DNA from: Brachypodius melanocephalos
Lineage: Eukaryota > Chordata > Aves > Passeriformes > Pycnonotidae
Assembly (NCBI GenBank): GCA_013398615.1
Contig: VZSR01000055.1
Location: 2,780,883-2,844,882 of the forward strand
Direction of reading: 5' to 3'
DNA length: 64,000 bases
Position numbers and translations under genes: made by a program. The notes beneath the pieces are model-generated. The model saw nothing but the letters and a program-made list of their open reading frames with translations, searched no databases and had not been told where the DNA came from. This document shows, one piece after another, positions 1-13,300 of this stretch (positions within the stretch are counted from its first letter, which is position 1; the number at the start of each line of letters is the position of its first letter).

Positions 1-298
1 AAACATCGATTGATTGGTCTGGATTCATGTTTGAATGATATCTGCTTATCCCCAGCCCCTCTGATCTATGTTTATTCGGGTGCTTATCAGCATGGGTATT
101 GCATCTAGCACCCAGCTGATAAGCCTGTCTCCTGAAGGGTGGCCAAATATGACTGAGCTGACCCAAACTCAAAAACCAAACACTAAGTGGAGGGTAGCTT
201 TGGATATTGCATTCTTACAAACCATTTTGGAAAGTGAAAGTCCTGCACATTATGTTGATGGTGCTCAACCACCGATTCTCAGTTCTCTTCTTTCATAG
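1..298. other. intergenic, nothing recognised
   Basis: No gene, RNA or repeat is recognisable here. A short open frame at 68-298 has no family resemblance and is taken as chance. In mammals TMEM39A lies head-to-head with POGLUT1, so its 5' end might be near, but I see no coding exon of it. Confidence 0.5.
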
Positions 299-358
299 AG
301 CCACAGAATAGCTCGAGCTAGAAGGGATCTTTAAAGATCATCTAATCCTTGAAGGACA
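299..358 (-). repeat. CR1 LINE 3'-end fragment
   Basis: The segment reads like the reverse complement of the CR1 3' end: an AGAATAGCTCGAG-like start followed by AGAAGGGATCTTTAAAGATCATCTA. It abuts a CR1 copy in the opposite orientation. Confidence 0.6.
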
Positions 359-359
359 T

Positions 360-823
360 CAACCTGTTGGAATGAGTCCAAAGTAGGGCCACCAAGATGA
401 CTATGGGGATGGAGGAGTTTTCCTACAAGGAAAAGCTGAGAGAACTTGGTTTGTTCAGCCTGGAAAAAAAGACAGCTTAGGAGTGACCTATTTGCATCCT
501 TCCAGTACCTGAAGATGGAGAGGGACTTTTTACAAGAGCATTTAGTGACAGGACAAGGGGGAATGGATTAAAACCGAAAGAGCATGGGTTTAGATTAGAT
601 TCTAGGTAAAAAAAAATTCTTTACTGTCAGGGTGGTGAGACACTGGAATAGGTTATCTAAAGTTTTGGATGCCCCATAGCTGGGAGTGTTCAAGGCCAGG
701 TTGGATGGAGCTCTGAGCAACCTGGTCTAGTGAAAAACGTCCCGGCCCACGGCAAGGGGGCTTGGAACTAAATAATGTTTAAAGTCCCTTTCAACCCAAA
801 CCATTTGATGATTCTATGATTCC
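360..823 (+). repeat. CR1 LINE, 3' portion, sense
   Basis: About 460 bp of the CR1 3' region in order: GGGCCACCAAGATGA, TTCAGCCTGGA, GGGACTTTTTACAAG, GTGTTCAAGGCCAGGTTGGA, GAGCAACCTGGTCTAGTG. It ends with CCCTTTCAACCCAAACCATT and the ATGATTCTATGATTC terminal repeat. It is 5'-truncated, as most avian CR1 copies are, and the reading frame is broken. Confidence 0.9.
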
Positions 824-1262
824 TTGCAGACCACAGCCCTGAAGCTGCAAAGAAATTTATACAAATCAGTCTGAACCATTTTACTGTAACGAAGATATTC
901 GTGACTTTACCCTAGATGTCCAAATTGAATCAGGCCTCGGCAACAGCGAGTGGTCTGGCCAGGAGAAAGAGCCTCTTACAGGCTGGACCAGCTGCTCCAT
1001 GGATCCAGGAGTCCAGGGAAGTTCTCCCCCAAAAACGCCCAAAGGCGGCGAGGGCCGGCAGGCGGGCACCCAGGCCTGTTTGAGGCTGGCGGGATTCCTG
1101 AGGGCGGAGCTAGGCGGATTCTTTGGGACACTAACCCAGATGCACACTCAGAGCTCCTCTGTGCAGCGGCTGCTTGTGCAGCACGGCCCCATCTATCGCA
1201 ACCCGCCGCCACTCTGTCGCGACAGGGCAATGTCCGCCCGCCCCCTCAGCGCCCGGGCGGGA

Positions 1263-1274
1263 ACTACAGCTCCC
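1263..1274 (+). promoter_or_regulatory. ZNF143-like (ACTACANNTCCC) site
   Basis: ACTACAGCTCCC fits the ACTACA-NN-TCCC core of the ZNF143/Staf promoter motif. It lies about 43 bp before the POGLUT1 start codon in the CpG island, a typical position for a TSS-proximal element. Confidence 0.55.
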
Positions 1275-1296
1275 ATGGCCGCGCGGGGCGGGCGCC

Positions 1297-1308
1297 GCCG
1301 CCATCTTG
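1297..1308 (+). promoter_or_regulatory. YY1-like site (GCCGCCATCTTG)
   Basis: GCCGCCATCTTG matches the YY1 consensus (reverse complement CAAGATGGCGGC), which in housekeeping genes usually sits just downstream of the TSS. Its position 9 bp before the ATG at 1317 suggests a short 5' UTR and favours 1317 over the in-frame ATG at 1275. Confidence 0.6.
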
Positions 1309-1316
1309 GGCCGGCC

Positions 1317-4300
1317 ATGGCCGCGGGGCGGGCGGCGCTGGCGCTCTGGGCCATGGCGGCCGCGCTCTGCCGCCTGGAGCCCGCCCTGGCCGCAGGTGAG
1401 CGGCGGGACGGCGGGGCGGGAGCGCGGAACCGGGCCGGGGGGCCGGGCGGGCGGCTCCCACAGCGCCCCGTGGCGGGCCGCGGGCTGGAAGGCACGCCCG
1501 ACGCGCTGCCCGTTCCCCGCCTCCCCGCCCCGCCGCTTACTCTGCTGGCTGATGGATCGAATCCTTTAGCTTTTCCTTCCTGCGTATTTTAGATGCCAAG
1601 TGGAGAACGATAACTGGCCAAATTAAGAAAGCTGTGGAAGCCTATGAGCCGTGTGTAAAGGAAAATTGCAGCTGCCACCAAAGGTGAGAGACTGGTTTCC
1701 TTTCGACTGCACAGGTCTCCGGACACAGGAGGGAATGCTTTCGGCAGCGCTGGTGGATTGGGGATTAGCTAGGGAATATTTTGGCCCAAAGGTGTCTCAT
1801 CTGCAGCTATGGGACCGCCGCTGGTCACACACCTTGTTACCCTCTGCGACTGAGCATACATGCAGTGTGTATGTTCATATCATTTCATATACAACCACAC
1901 AATAAACCATACACATAGCTGGTGACATTTCTCTTAACAACCCACTTCTGCCTTCTCACTCAGTAGGACAAAACATCTTCCCAAGTGCTTACAACCTCCA
2001 AATCTGCTGCAAAACATGAGAGTCAATAGTAACATGAAGTGAGGATGGCTGTGGATGTGCCATGGCACTGCAACTCTCTTCCTGTTCTCAAGCTCATCCC
2101 GTTGGCATCCCTGCCAGACTGCTCATGCTTTTCTGGTCAGACTATCTGCACAATGTAGTTTTACTGCTCTCTACCTGATTAGGAAACAGCAGAATTCTGG
2201 AGGTTGGAGGGCACCTCTTGAGATCACCAAATCCTCTGCTCAAGTAGGGTTGCAGGACTGTGACCAGTAATGTTGAATATCTGAACATTAATATGTCAAA
2301 GAAACTCCACAGCCTCTCTGGGCAACCTGTACCAGTGTTTGAGCACCCACACAATGCAATCACCCTGACAGTGTTTCCTTAAACTGAGACATTGATGCAA
2401 TGTGTAACTAAAAGCAAAGAATCTTACCTTGGCTGTTACAATCTGACAGCGTTCATTACGTAGTCCAAGCAGTTAGATCACAGGACTTTTAGAATAAGTT
2501 TATATGAAGTTGCAGCCTCCTTCTTTGTTTTCTTATGTGCGTTGGGTTTGTGTTTCCATACTGGGTTCCTGAAGCTCACTGGTGATGTGCAGAAGTCCCA
2601 GGACACGTGCTGCATAGGCCTGTCCTCCTGGGCCAGCTTTTACTCCCCAGTGTTCCTGGGCGATGGCATTTCATGCAACTAGACTGTTACCTACATTTTA
2701 ATGTCTACATAGCATGACATTTTGTGAGGAATTTGATCTTGGTGTGCTCCATTACTTACGGAGAGCCAGAGCACAAGGCTGAAGTGAGCTGAAGGGTTTC
2801 ACTCAAAGCATGCCAAAGTATGGCAGGTACTTTTGTGAGAGAGTGACTAGAGTTGTCCTGTGCTGGACTTTCTGTTCAGGCAAACAGCACATAGGTAAAA
2901 GTGTGAAGCTTGGACCTCTAAGTGTCTGAGGAACTTCCAAGTGACTTAAATTCTCACACCAGAGTTTCTAGAAGCTACATGGAGCGTCTTTTAGCTAGAG
3001 GCTTGTTCTGCACTCTGCAGTAATTTCATGGCCGGTATCCTCCCTGTGGTACATAATAATGGCTGATGGTTTTGTTTCAGTGTCTGGAAGCAGGACCTGG
3101 CTCCTTTTCAGGGTGGCATTTCCAAGGAGATGATGTCAGACGTGGTGAGCCGGAAGCTCGGGACCCACTACCAAATAATTAAAAACAAACTGTATCGTGA
3201 GCAGGACTGCATGTTCCCTGCAAGGTAAGAGCTGTGCAGAGGATCTGCTCTCCTTAGCTGGGACAGAAGAGTACTTCCAACAATGCCAAGTTGGAAGTTA
3301 TTGAGTACAATGATATTTCAGAGGTCTGAATTCCTCATCAGAGCAGGAGCCCAGAAAATTAACTGTTAGGCTTATATGCATCAACAGGGAAGTGTCACTG
3401 TTGCACTTCAGTGTACAAAGGGTTGGTTGGCTGTGGGACTCCAGAGAAAGCTCAGATCAGGCCAGATTTAATAGGATGCGTTTCCTCATTGGTGTCCATA
3501 CTGCAGTGGGACTTGGAGGCTTTTGGAGGCTGTTCCCAGTTTGCTTGATGATATGCCTTAGGCTCACCACCTCTTCTGCCTCTGTGCAGAGCAAGGCCTA
3601 CAAGAGACTGCAGGAGTCTGCCTCCTTATAGCTCTTTTGCCATGTGTCGTTTCTCCACAGATGCAGTGGAGTTGAGCACTTCATTCTGGGGATCATCCAC
3701 CGCCTCTCTGACATGGAAATGGTGATCAATGTGCGAGACTACCCCCAGGTTCCCAAGTGGATGAAACCCATTATCCCAGTCTTCTCCTTCAGCAAGGTAC
3801 ACACACCTTTAAAAGCTGAGCATTTCCAAGACGTGCATGTCTTTCTTTCTCTTGGCAACATATTTTTGAGGATGGTTCTCTGCAGGCTTTCTGTGTGTCA
3901 AAATTGCTTGCTCCTTCTTGCTCTTTGTTTCCTTTTGCTTCCAGTTTTCTAGCAGACAGACTTGCAGATCAATTTGATAGATCAGCTTTTCCTCTCATTA
4001 GCTTCTCTTCCAGGTCAAAAAGAGTACCTGTGCTGCAGTGGAATGATACACAGCTGGGTGGGATATGTGCCAGTTGTTGAGGTCTGAAAGCAAAACAAGT
4101 GAGAGGCTCCAAGTCAGAAATANNNNNNNNNNNNNNNNNNNNNNNNNNNNNNNNNNNNNNNNNNNNNNNNNNNNNNNNNNNNNNNNNNNNNNNNNNNNNN
4201 NNNNNNNNNNNNNNNNNNNNNNAATACTTTTGTGCTAATCCTATACTACAACCCAGGACACCAGTATAAATCCCCTTTGCTACAATACCTCTGTTAAAAT

Positions 4301-7300
4301 CATAGCCATAGTTTATCAGCAATATTAAGGATTTTTGATCATGTCAGTTGTCATACAGTAATCTCATTTAATGTGAATATTTTAGTCCTTTTCTTGTGGT
4401 ACCACAGATGAGTGTTTCTATAATCTTGTCATCTTTAGTGAACCCTTTTCTCTTGGATTCCTTTTTCCACCTGTATGCACACAGGCAGAGGCACACACAT
4501 GCATGGAGACAATTGCTCTTTGCTTCTCTGTTCCCAGATTTAAGAATCCTCCTGCATGTTTTCCTACCTTTCCCACTGTTAAAGCTGACTGTAGCAGAGT
4601 GTCTCATCCTTTCCAACAAAATATTCTTACACCTCAAGCTTTGGCTAATCTTGCTTTGCTTTACTATATGCCCAACTCCTGCACTTTCATGACAGATCCT
4701 ATTCTTGGCTGAAATCGAGCAGACAGTAAGGTGCAAGGGGAAGCAATGAACTATTTGGTCCTGCTAGTTCAAACCCAACTCTGTTTCTGCTTACTTGCAG
4801 CATCTTACTCTGAGTCCAAGGCTTCAGCTCGTGCAATCTGAACCATAATATCCATAACTATTGGCTGCTCCTCAGTGATCCTAAAAGTCTCTCTAGATTT
4901 TCAGTACAGGCAATAATCATGTTCACTGCTGGATGCAGCAGTAAAGCCAAGCTGTCTTGCCCCTTGACCAACCTTAACTTTAACCAGCACAACCCAAGTT
5001 TTTGCAAAGCAGGTTGCAGGAGTTTAATCTTTGCAGCTGTGTTCATCGCTCTGCCCCTGGGTGCCCTGCAAGACCCTGTTGTCCAATGTCTGAGCTGTAA
5101 CCTCAACCCTATCTTAATTGAAACCCAGTGACCTAGGCACCACTCACATTTCAGCAGCCAGTGTTAGGAAGACTTCAGGATGCTGGTCCCATGTGCTTTC
5201 TAAAGCTGAAAGCATAAGGGATTGAAGTATTGTCCTGTTTTGAATCTCAGAAAGTTGATCATGGAGCTGTTGTGGTCTGTTACCAGTGCCTGGTTGTAGC
5301 AGGACTGAGAAGATAGAGAAGCACACACTCATTCAAGCTGGAAGGGATTTCAGAAGGTCACGCAGTCCAGCATCTTTGCTCAGAGTAGGAACAGATCTGG
5401 GCTGCATCCTGCTCAGATCTGAGCATCCCTGGGGACAGGGCATCCACAGACAGTTTGACCTGTTGTCAGAATGAAAACGTATTTCCCACTATCTAACTGG
5501 AATTTCTCCTCTTGTAGTCAAAGCCTGCTGCCACTTATTCTGGCTCTGCACTTCAGAAAAGAGTGTGCATCCTCCTGAGCTCTCCCATTAGGCAGTAGGA
5601 GACGGCATTTACATTCCCCCAAGCCTCTTCTCCCTGTGCATAGACAAACCCATTGCTCAGCCCCTGTTCCAAGTCATGTGCACTAACCTCCTAACTACCT
5701 CAGTGGCCTTGGACTCACCAGGATCTCCAGGTGACAGATAGATGGATAATTGTGTGGAAAGTTTACTACTAGTGCAATGAAGTTGCCTATAGTCTGGTTT
5801 CATGGAAGGGTTTAGTCTTAAGTGCTGGTCTTCCCTCTGATAATATATGGGGATTTAAGCAACCAAATAGGAGTGAGGAACTGGAATTCTTACATGACCT
5901 GGACATTTGTTACAGTGAATTGTTAAGTGATCTCTAGGAAGTCTGGAATGAACTGAAGTGTGTCTCTGAGGAGGTAATAATGCCTCTTGACTTATCATCA
6001 GAAGAAAACATTTGTAGCTACACATAGACACAAGCCCTTAGAAAGGTGAGTTGAGCTCAGGTCTTTTGCTAGTTACTGATCAACTGCATCATGCATCTCT
6101 TTTGCTATTTTCTACATGAAAGTCCTGTGTCATCACACACTAAGACAGGGCCTTTTAAAAATCATTAAAGCATTTCAGTATTGAGCTGTCTTCATATGAA
6201 CCCTGCCCAGGGAGGTCGTGGAGTCTCCCTTTCTGGGGACATTCCAAACCCACCTGGATGAGTTTCTGTGTAACCTGCTCTAGGTGACCCTGCCATGGCA
6301 GGAGGCTTGGGCTGGATGACCTCCAGAGGTCCCCTCCAGCCCTAATAAGTCTGTGATTCTGTAAGACCAGCAAATGGTGACTGTAAAAGCTCTCGTGGCC
6401 TCTTTTGGACACATAGAGGAAAAAGCTAACAGAGCTCCCAGAAGGAACATTTCTTACTGGTGGGCTCAGTCAGTGAACAAAAGTAGATATTACTCTCATT
6501 TTTGCATTACTCTCCTTTTTCTCAAGACATCTGAATACAATGATATCATGTATCCTGCCTGGACATTTTGGGAAGGAGGACCAGCTGTTTGGCCAATTTA
6601 CCCAACAGGTTTAGGGCGCTGGGACCTCATGAGAGAGGACCTCAGAAGGTATGTTTTGGAAATGGTTATGTGTGGGGGGAGGTCTCATAGAAGACAAAAC
6701 TCTATCTTGCACTGGGCAGCACTGGGCTGTATTGATATCTAAGATCATAGGTCTGTTGGCCTGTGATCTGTCCTGCTGCCTCACATTAACTACCCACAGC
6801 CTAACTGCTGTATGGGAATTCACCATGGAAACCTTGGATGATGTCACTGGAAGTTATAATTAGCTCCTCTGTTTGCAACCCTTTAGTAAGGAATGCAGAG
6901 GACAAACTGTGCACATCTTTCATGCTGTCAGGGCCAGATTACTATCGGGTTTGGGGAGAGCAGGTTTGTCAATAAAGTAGCAGTTATCTTTTGCCTGCAG
7001 AAATCTCCCCTGATATATAGAAATATTTTCTTTCTTTTCAACTAATTTTCTAGGAGCTGTGGTTTTTTTCACTGCAGGGATGATCCAGGATGTTTGTATA
7101 AGCTTCTGGAAGGCTAAAGGAAAGCCTTCTTTAGATCTGCTTTTACTTGAATGTCATTGTGCAATAGAAAAACCTGGAATCATTCCTAAGAAGCACTACT
7201 AGGCTGAACAGAAGACGTTTCTGGCTAGGAGTCTTCCTTTTTGGCAGGGTCTTTTGATTTATTAGCAGAGTAAGGGGCTGCTTTCCGTGGAGCGTGACAA

Positions 7301-10300
7301 ACCAAGTGTGCAACAATGAGTGAACATGGAAACAAAATAGCAAAAACCACTTCTATGTAACTGACTTGACATCCAAATGAAAGGCTGAATCTTTCCCTCT
7401 TCAAAATCTGAAGATCCATGTGGTTATTCACAGCTGAAGCTTGATGTGTTGTAGTGTAATGGAGGTCCAAAGCATTTACTCATCCCTGTGTTTTCACTTG
7501 TGTCACTGGGTTATAAGTAGATGCAAAGCTTGACCTGGACAGGTAGATCATCTTGGGGGTCAAGACCTGCATGTTCTACCAGGTGCAGTAGAAAAGTGTG
7601 GCAGAGTTCCCCTGAGAGGTGTGAGGCAGGTGACTGCTCTGGCAGAAAAAAACCCCCAGGTGAACAGCTATTTTGAAGGACTTGATTAGGTTTAAAATGG
7701 AAATGATTAGGAAAAACAATGGACTACTGTGTTTTAAGTGCAAAACACTAGGTGGGTTTTTTGTTTCTTGATTGGTAGTTTTGTTTTGTAGTGGGAAATG
7801 ACTGATTAGAAACTCTCTAGTCGCTTTTCACTATCCATATTCAGTGAAGTACAGCAAAATAAATCCACAGTACAAAAACTGGATTCAGATCTTAGGTAGA
7901 CTTTTAATACCCTTCAAGGTTTGATGGGGGGCTGTGTGTAATACTCTATTTTGCCTGAAAGGTATTCTGGAAAGTAGCCTATATTGTGTTGCCTTAACCA
8001 CAATAGTCACAGGAAAACCTGTTTCCATGGACCTGGCTGAGAGTTTTTCTGTGCTATAATGAAGAAAGTGATTTCCATCAAAAATGAAAAATAGAACAAG
8101 ACATCATGCTATAAAAGCTGATGAGAGTGTTGTTTCGTGGTTATATTAAATCAATTATTGCCATGTTTAAAAAATATTTTCAGATCTGCAGAAAAATGGC
8201 CATGGAAGAAAAAAATCTCAAAGGGATATTTCCGAGGATCCAGGTGAGCATTTTTTCCTGAAGCAGAAGATTCTACCAACAGAGGCTGTGACAGCTCTCT
8301 GTATGTAGAAATTTCCATGTCTCCAAGACCTAATCCCTAATTAAGTGTAACTCAGAGTGTGTTTTGCAAAAGTAAGGAAAGTGAGACATGTTGTACAGCA
8401 TTGCACTATTAGTTATTCTCCACAAGAACTGCCATTTGCAACTAGTTTATTATAACCACCTAATATTGGAAACAGAAGTCGTGATGGATTTACCACATTA
8501 TTTCTTAATGACTAAAACTGTCACCTCAGGAACCCACATGTTTTGTTCTGTGAAGGGAACTGCAGGTGTTTGATACAAATTTAAAGATTTAATATTGCTA
8601 TTCATGCTTCCTGCCAATGTGAATGCTTTATTTGCTGTGCAAGTGCTCCACACTGAATGAAAAGTATTCTGGCCTTAAGTTACCTGAGTGTTGGGAGATA
8701 AGAGAAGGTTATTTTTGGCCTCTCTCTAGTTTCAAACAATGTTAAACCCCATACTTTGTTTCTTCCCTTTCCCCAACAGGGAAGGATTGGATAGCTTACC
8801 AGGTAGGCTCAGGAGGTGATGAGGAATGTGTCTCGGGGATGTCATAACCTTGTTTATCAGCAGTGTTTTAAAGTCCTGTCAGAGGGATCACTGCTGAAGA
8901 CGCTGAGCATCTCTTAACTCTCTCTGAGTAAGATAGGAGTTGAAGCAATTGGCACCTGTCAGCATAAAAGAAGCAGATTTTTTCCTGGGAATTGTTTAAA
9001 TAATACTGTTAAATATATAGTCGGTCAAATAATTTTGGTACCCATAACTCATTCTCTTCTGTTAACGTACCTTTGGACAGAAATACACTGGCGTACACAG
9101 TTCATAATGTTTTGGGGGCTCCCAGGGAGGTCAGCCTCAGGAAGAAGCAGTGCCTCGAGTCCTGTAGTCTGTTAGCTGTGTTGAGTCATAGGGATTGGCA
9201 ATTAGTGACAGCATTTCTTTTTCAGAACAAGCCCTGAGAGAGATCCCCTCATCCTGCTGTCCCGAGAAAACCCAGAACTTGTTGACGCTGAGTACACTAA
9301 AAACCAGGCTTGGAAATCTGAAAAGGTGTGTGGGTGTTTGTCTGTCTTCTGAATGTGAAGACCAGAAAGGGTGGCATTGCAAGATGGCTTTGATGAGAGA
9401 GAAACATCCTCTTGGAGAGTTGTGGGTGATCCTTTAGAGTGGGGGAGGTTTGCAGTTCCCTTGATGGCCGCACCTCTCTGACAGATGAAAGGAAGGAGTC
9501 TCTAGAGGCTGGCAGGCCAAACACTTCTCTTCCTTCTACGCTTGTTGTTCAAGGAAAGAAGAACACGTAAGAAAATGAATCTCTGCCAATCTCCTCCTCT
9601 CCCACAACAACAAAATTGGCCTACCCTTCCCCTCCTGTCTCTGAACTGCCTCTCTGGTGTTGTCAGTCTTCAAACCTTTTTCTATTTCCTCCATTTCTTG
9701 ATTCTTTTGTGGATAACTTGCTGATAAACTGTTGCTGATAACTTTTTCGTTTCTTACTTAGTCTGCAGTCCAGCTCTTTCCAGACAGTCTTGGCTAATCC
9801 AGTCACACTTGGCTTCACACAGTCCATTGTCCCAAGCTGTTTTCTACTCTGTAGCTGCCAACAAAACATTATCATTTAATGTGTTTGTGCTGGCATTCCC
9901 TTACAGGCAGTGTGTAATTTACTGAGCTTTTTTTCATGTATGAAGGGCCGGGAATTCTTTATAATCCTTCTAACAGCCCACCAGAGAAGGTTTTCTCAGA
10001 AGTGGGAATGGAAGGTTTTCACACATCACCTTTGTTTCTAAGTGAGAAGGCAAACAAATTAAATCACCATTTGAAGCTCACTGTTTTGTTTGGGTTTGTT
10101 TTTGTTTTTAATTCTCTTTATTTTAAGGACACCTTAGGAAAGCCTCCTGCAAAGGAAATTCCACTGGTTGATCACTGCAAATACAAGTAAGAATTTTGAT
10201 TAGTAAAGCTGTTCAAGGGCTGTGGGTTAGTCTTTCCTTGCATGGTGTAGGATCTCATTTTATTTTAAGGTCTAATTCAACGACCAGCTTCAGGTAGTTA

Positions 10301-13300
10301 TGAAAGCTTGTGACCAGATATAAGACAGTTGAAAATCTGGGAGCTTAGCATGACATGTGCTGCCACTGGGTGTAGGTAGTAAAAGAGAGAACCTGAAATC
10401 TGATTAACAGACATAGTATTAATTCATAATTTTTATGTTGCTTGGGAGAATGCAGTTTTGATTTACAAAGGTTTTTTATTCTTTAACTACTTTAGTGAGG
10501 ATTTTTTGCTGTAATACTCTCATGGGTTTCTATGTACAATATGAATTCTTTGTGTGTATGCACTTGTGTGTCAGATGTTTTGCTTTTTCTTCTGGTAGTT
10601 GTGAATCTGCCAGCCAGAATCTGCTGATATAAGAGCTCAGTCATTTGGCTGAATCTGTGTTTTTGTGCAAATGTGATTGACTTGTCTCATTTTGTATTTC
10701 ACTAGACTGTAGCCCAGATTTCTCCCTTCTGTTACACATACACTGCCCAGCTCTGATGCTCCCCAGCCCATCATATGGTTTAGACTGAGACCTTCTCACA
10801 CACTTTTGTTGTAGCCCAGGATGGTGGTAGGGTCAACATGAACTTTTGTCTGCTCGCTTCAGTGTAGGTGTTACAGCAGGCTGGCTTGGCTGAGGTCATG
10901 GATGGTGGGAGCTGTGCATGGAATGGGATAGAGGCATTTCTTTGCTTCCAGACCATCATTCTTGTTACATCTCTACATCCATTTGTTGAGTTCCTAATAC
11001 AGTGAGCTCCTTGTCCCTGCCTTGAGATCTTAGGCAATATAAAGGAATCAAAGTAATCTCAGATTTACTCCTTGTTATTTACTGCTGAACTAAGTTTAGC
11101 TGTAATTCCCATCTTGCCCAAAATATATATAATATATAAGCTCCATCTCACCCAAAATAGCTTTGTTAAAGGAAGAACTCTCTTCCCCCAGCCCAAAATG
11201 TTTGACTTCAAAGATCAGGTATATGTTCTGGGGAGGTTTATCCGTAGGAAAAACAGCTTTCCATATAATAGGAGAAATGTGGGTTTGATAAAGAAAACAA
11301 GTAAGCAAACAAACATCCCTATGAGATACAGTTTGCTAAGAGAAATGCCCCTTGCCACAGTCAAGCCCACTTTACTAACTTGGCAGAAAATACTGAAAAC
11401 AAAATTGTGGATTCTTTGTTATCTGCAAAGTCCATCTGTTGTGTGCTGGCCCATTTAACCTCCTAGGGTTGCATTCCCAAGCTAATATGAAACAACTACA
11501 TTCAGATTAAAGCAGAATCCCAGAGGAAAAAATAACCTGAGATAGATGTGGCAAAGCACAACGATGAACTGAAAAGCTTCACTGCAAGGCAAGAGAGAAT
11601 TGGGAAAACTTTCCTTGTGGTTGTCAAAGCCTCTAGGTGACCCCATAGGGTCACAGAATCCATGTTGTGATCTTCCATGCCTTGTTGGCAATTGTCCACA
11701 AGGCCTCGTCAGTTTGTCACGGGCAGGTGCCTTTATCAGAGGTAAAGCCTCACACCTTGAATTTCTCACCGAGTTTTGACAGACAGCAGAAACTCACCCA
11801 GCACACCCTTAACTTCAGCTCACCTTTCTGTGAGCAGCTTCAAATAAATGCCTTTCCTCTGTCGTAGTGACTGGTGTGCTGCTCAGCTGCTGCCTGTCAG
11901 GGAACATTCACTGCTACTTGGGGACCAGCGGACTTTAGTGCATTTCCTCACACCAAATGTGTAATCAGGTCCCTCTCTTTGCTCATCCTTTTAAAGGTAC
12001 CTGTTTAATTTCCGGGGAGTGGCGGCCAGTTTCCGCTTGAAACACCTCTTCCTGTGCGGCTCACTCGTCTTTCATGTGGGAGAAGAGTGGCTGGAGTTCT
12101 TCTACCCCCAGCTGAAGCCTTGGGTGCACTACATCCCGGTGCGGTCAGACCTCTCTGATGTCAGGTGTGAGGCCTGAGGCTGCTCCATGGAGCATTCCCT
12201 ACCTTGGGGAAATCTTTGGGAAGGTGGGATGGTTTGTGTTAGGCCATGAAGTGCCTCCACTCCTTCAAGGCATCAGGCAAAGACTCTTGGAGGTTGTGGT
12301 CTTTTCATCACTGCCCCCAAAGAATCCTTTGCTGATGTTACTTGGGGAGTACAGTTTCAGTGGAGTAAGTCTTTCACTCTCACTGAAATCAGCAGGCACT
12401 AGGCACTTAAACTTGCAAGTGGGCAGCAGAGATAAGGGAGAAGAAGAACTTATCAATGGGCCAAAAATGTGTTAGCTCCCAGATTTCAGGATGTTGTCCA
12501 GAACTGATGGGAAACAATCAGGAAGAGAAGTTTCTTCTGTGCCCTGAGGTGACCAGCACCTTCACTCACTTGTAGATGCTTAACCTCACCCTCCCCAACA
12601 ACTTAGCTAAGGGATGATGTTCTCCACTGAGCCACTTGTTTCATAGCTTTTTTTTGGTGTGTGTCTTCATTTTAGGGAGCTCTTGCAATTTGTAAAGGAA
12701 AATGATGCCATAGCACAAGAAATTTCAGAGAGGTAAGCAGTTTGTCCTTCCTGGCTATTAGGCAGTTTTCTTCCAAAACACTTTCTTACACTGCTTTTGA
12801 AGGGGATGCCCATCAAAGACAACCAAGTAGGGTGCAGTATAACTGGTCTTCTGCAGTAACAGCAGGAGGGCTGAAGCACTCATAACAAGCAGAGGGAAGC
12901 AGAGAAGAGAATACTGTGCTCAGCTCTTTGGTTCACATGTGACCCATGTCAGGAACCCCACAGAAAGCTGGCAGAGGTTGGGAGCTTTCCTCTCAGGATG
13001 AGGCAAGCTGGCTCCTGGGAGCTGTGTCTGCACTGCAAACATTATCTATCCAGCCTGATCTGAAGCAGCATGCATCAGTGCTGCTCTAGCTGTATGTGAT
13101 AAGTGAAATCTGGTATTTATTATCCCAGATAGCAAATACTGTATTGAGGATAGCAAAAGCACCACAACTGTCAGAGCTGTGAGCATGAATGAAAATTGTG
13201 AAATTAAAATAGATGGGACAGAGCAGTGCATGTTGTTTCTCATTTGAAACAAGGAAGAGTGAATGTTGATAAACATCCAAACCAAAACTAATGACTCTTG

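Larger units (their letters stand above)
1180..1530. promoter_or_regulatory. POGLUT1: CpG island promoter of POGLUT1
   Basis: A CpG-dense GC-rich block surrounds the first coding exon, while flanking DNA is CpG-poor. It holds a ZNF143-like and a YY1-like site just before the start codon, and no TATA box. In mammals this promoter is shared with the divergent TMEM39A gene; the ZNF143-type site is common in such bidirectional promoters. That sharing is inferred here, not seen. Confidence 0.75.

Noticed and set aside
950..1592. Several overlapping open frames on both strands around the POGLUT1 CpG island
   Set aside because: GC-rich DNA has few stops; these frames overlap exon 1 in other frames and show only low-complexity Arg/Ala/Pro sequence.
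4123..4222. A lost POGLUT1 exon in the N gap
   Set aside because: Exons 4 and 5 join in frame (SFSK then TSEYND) exactly as in the human protein, so nothing coding is missing.
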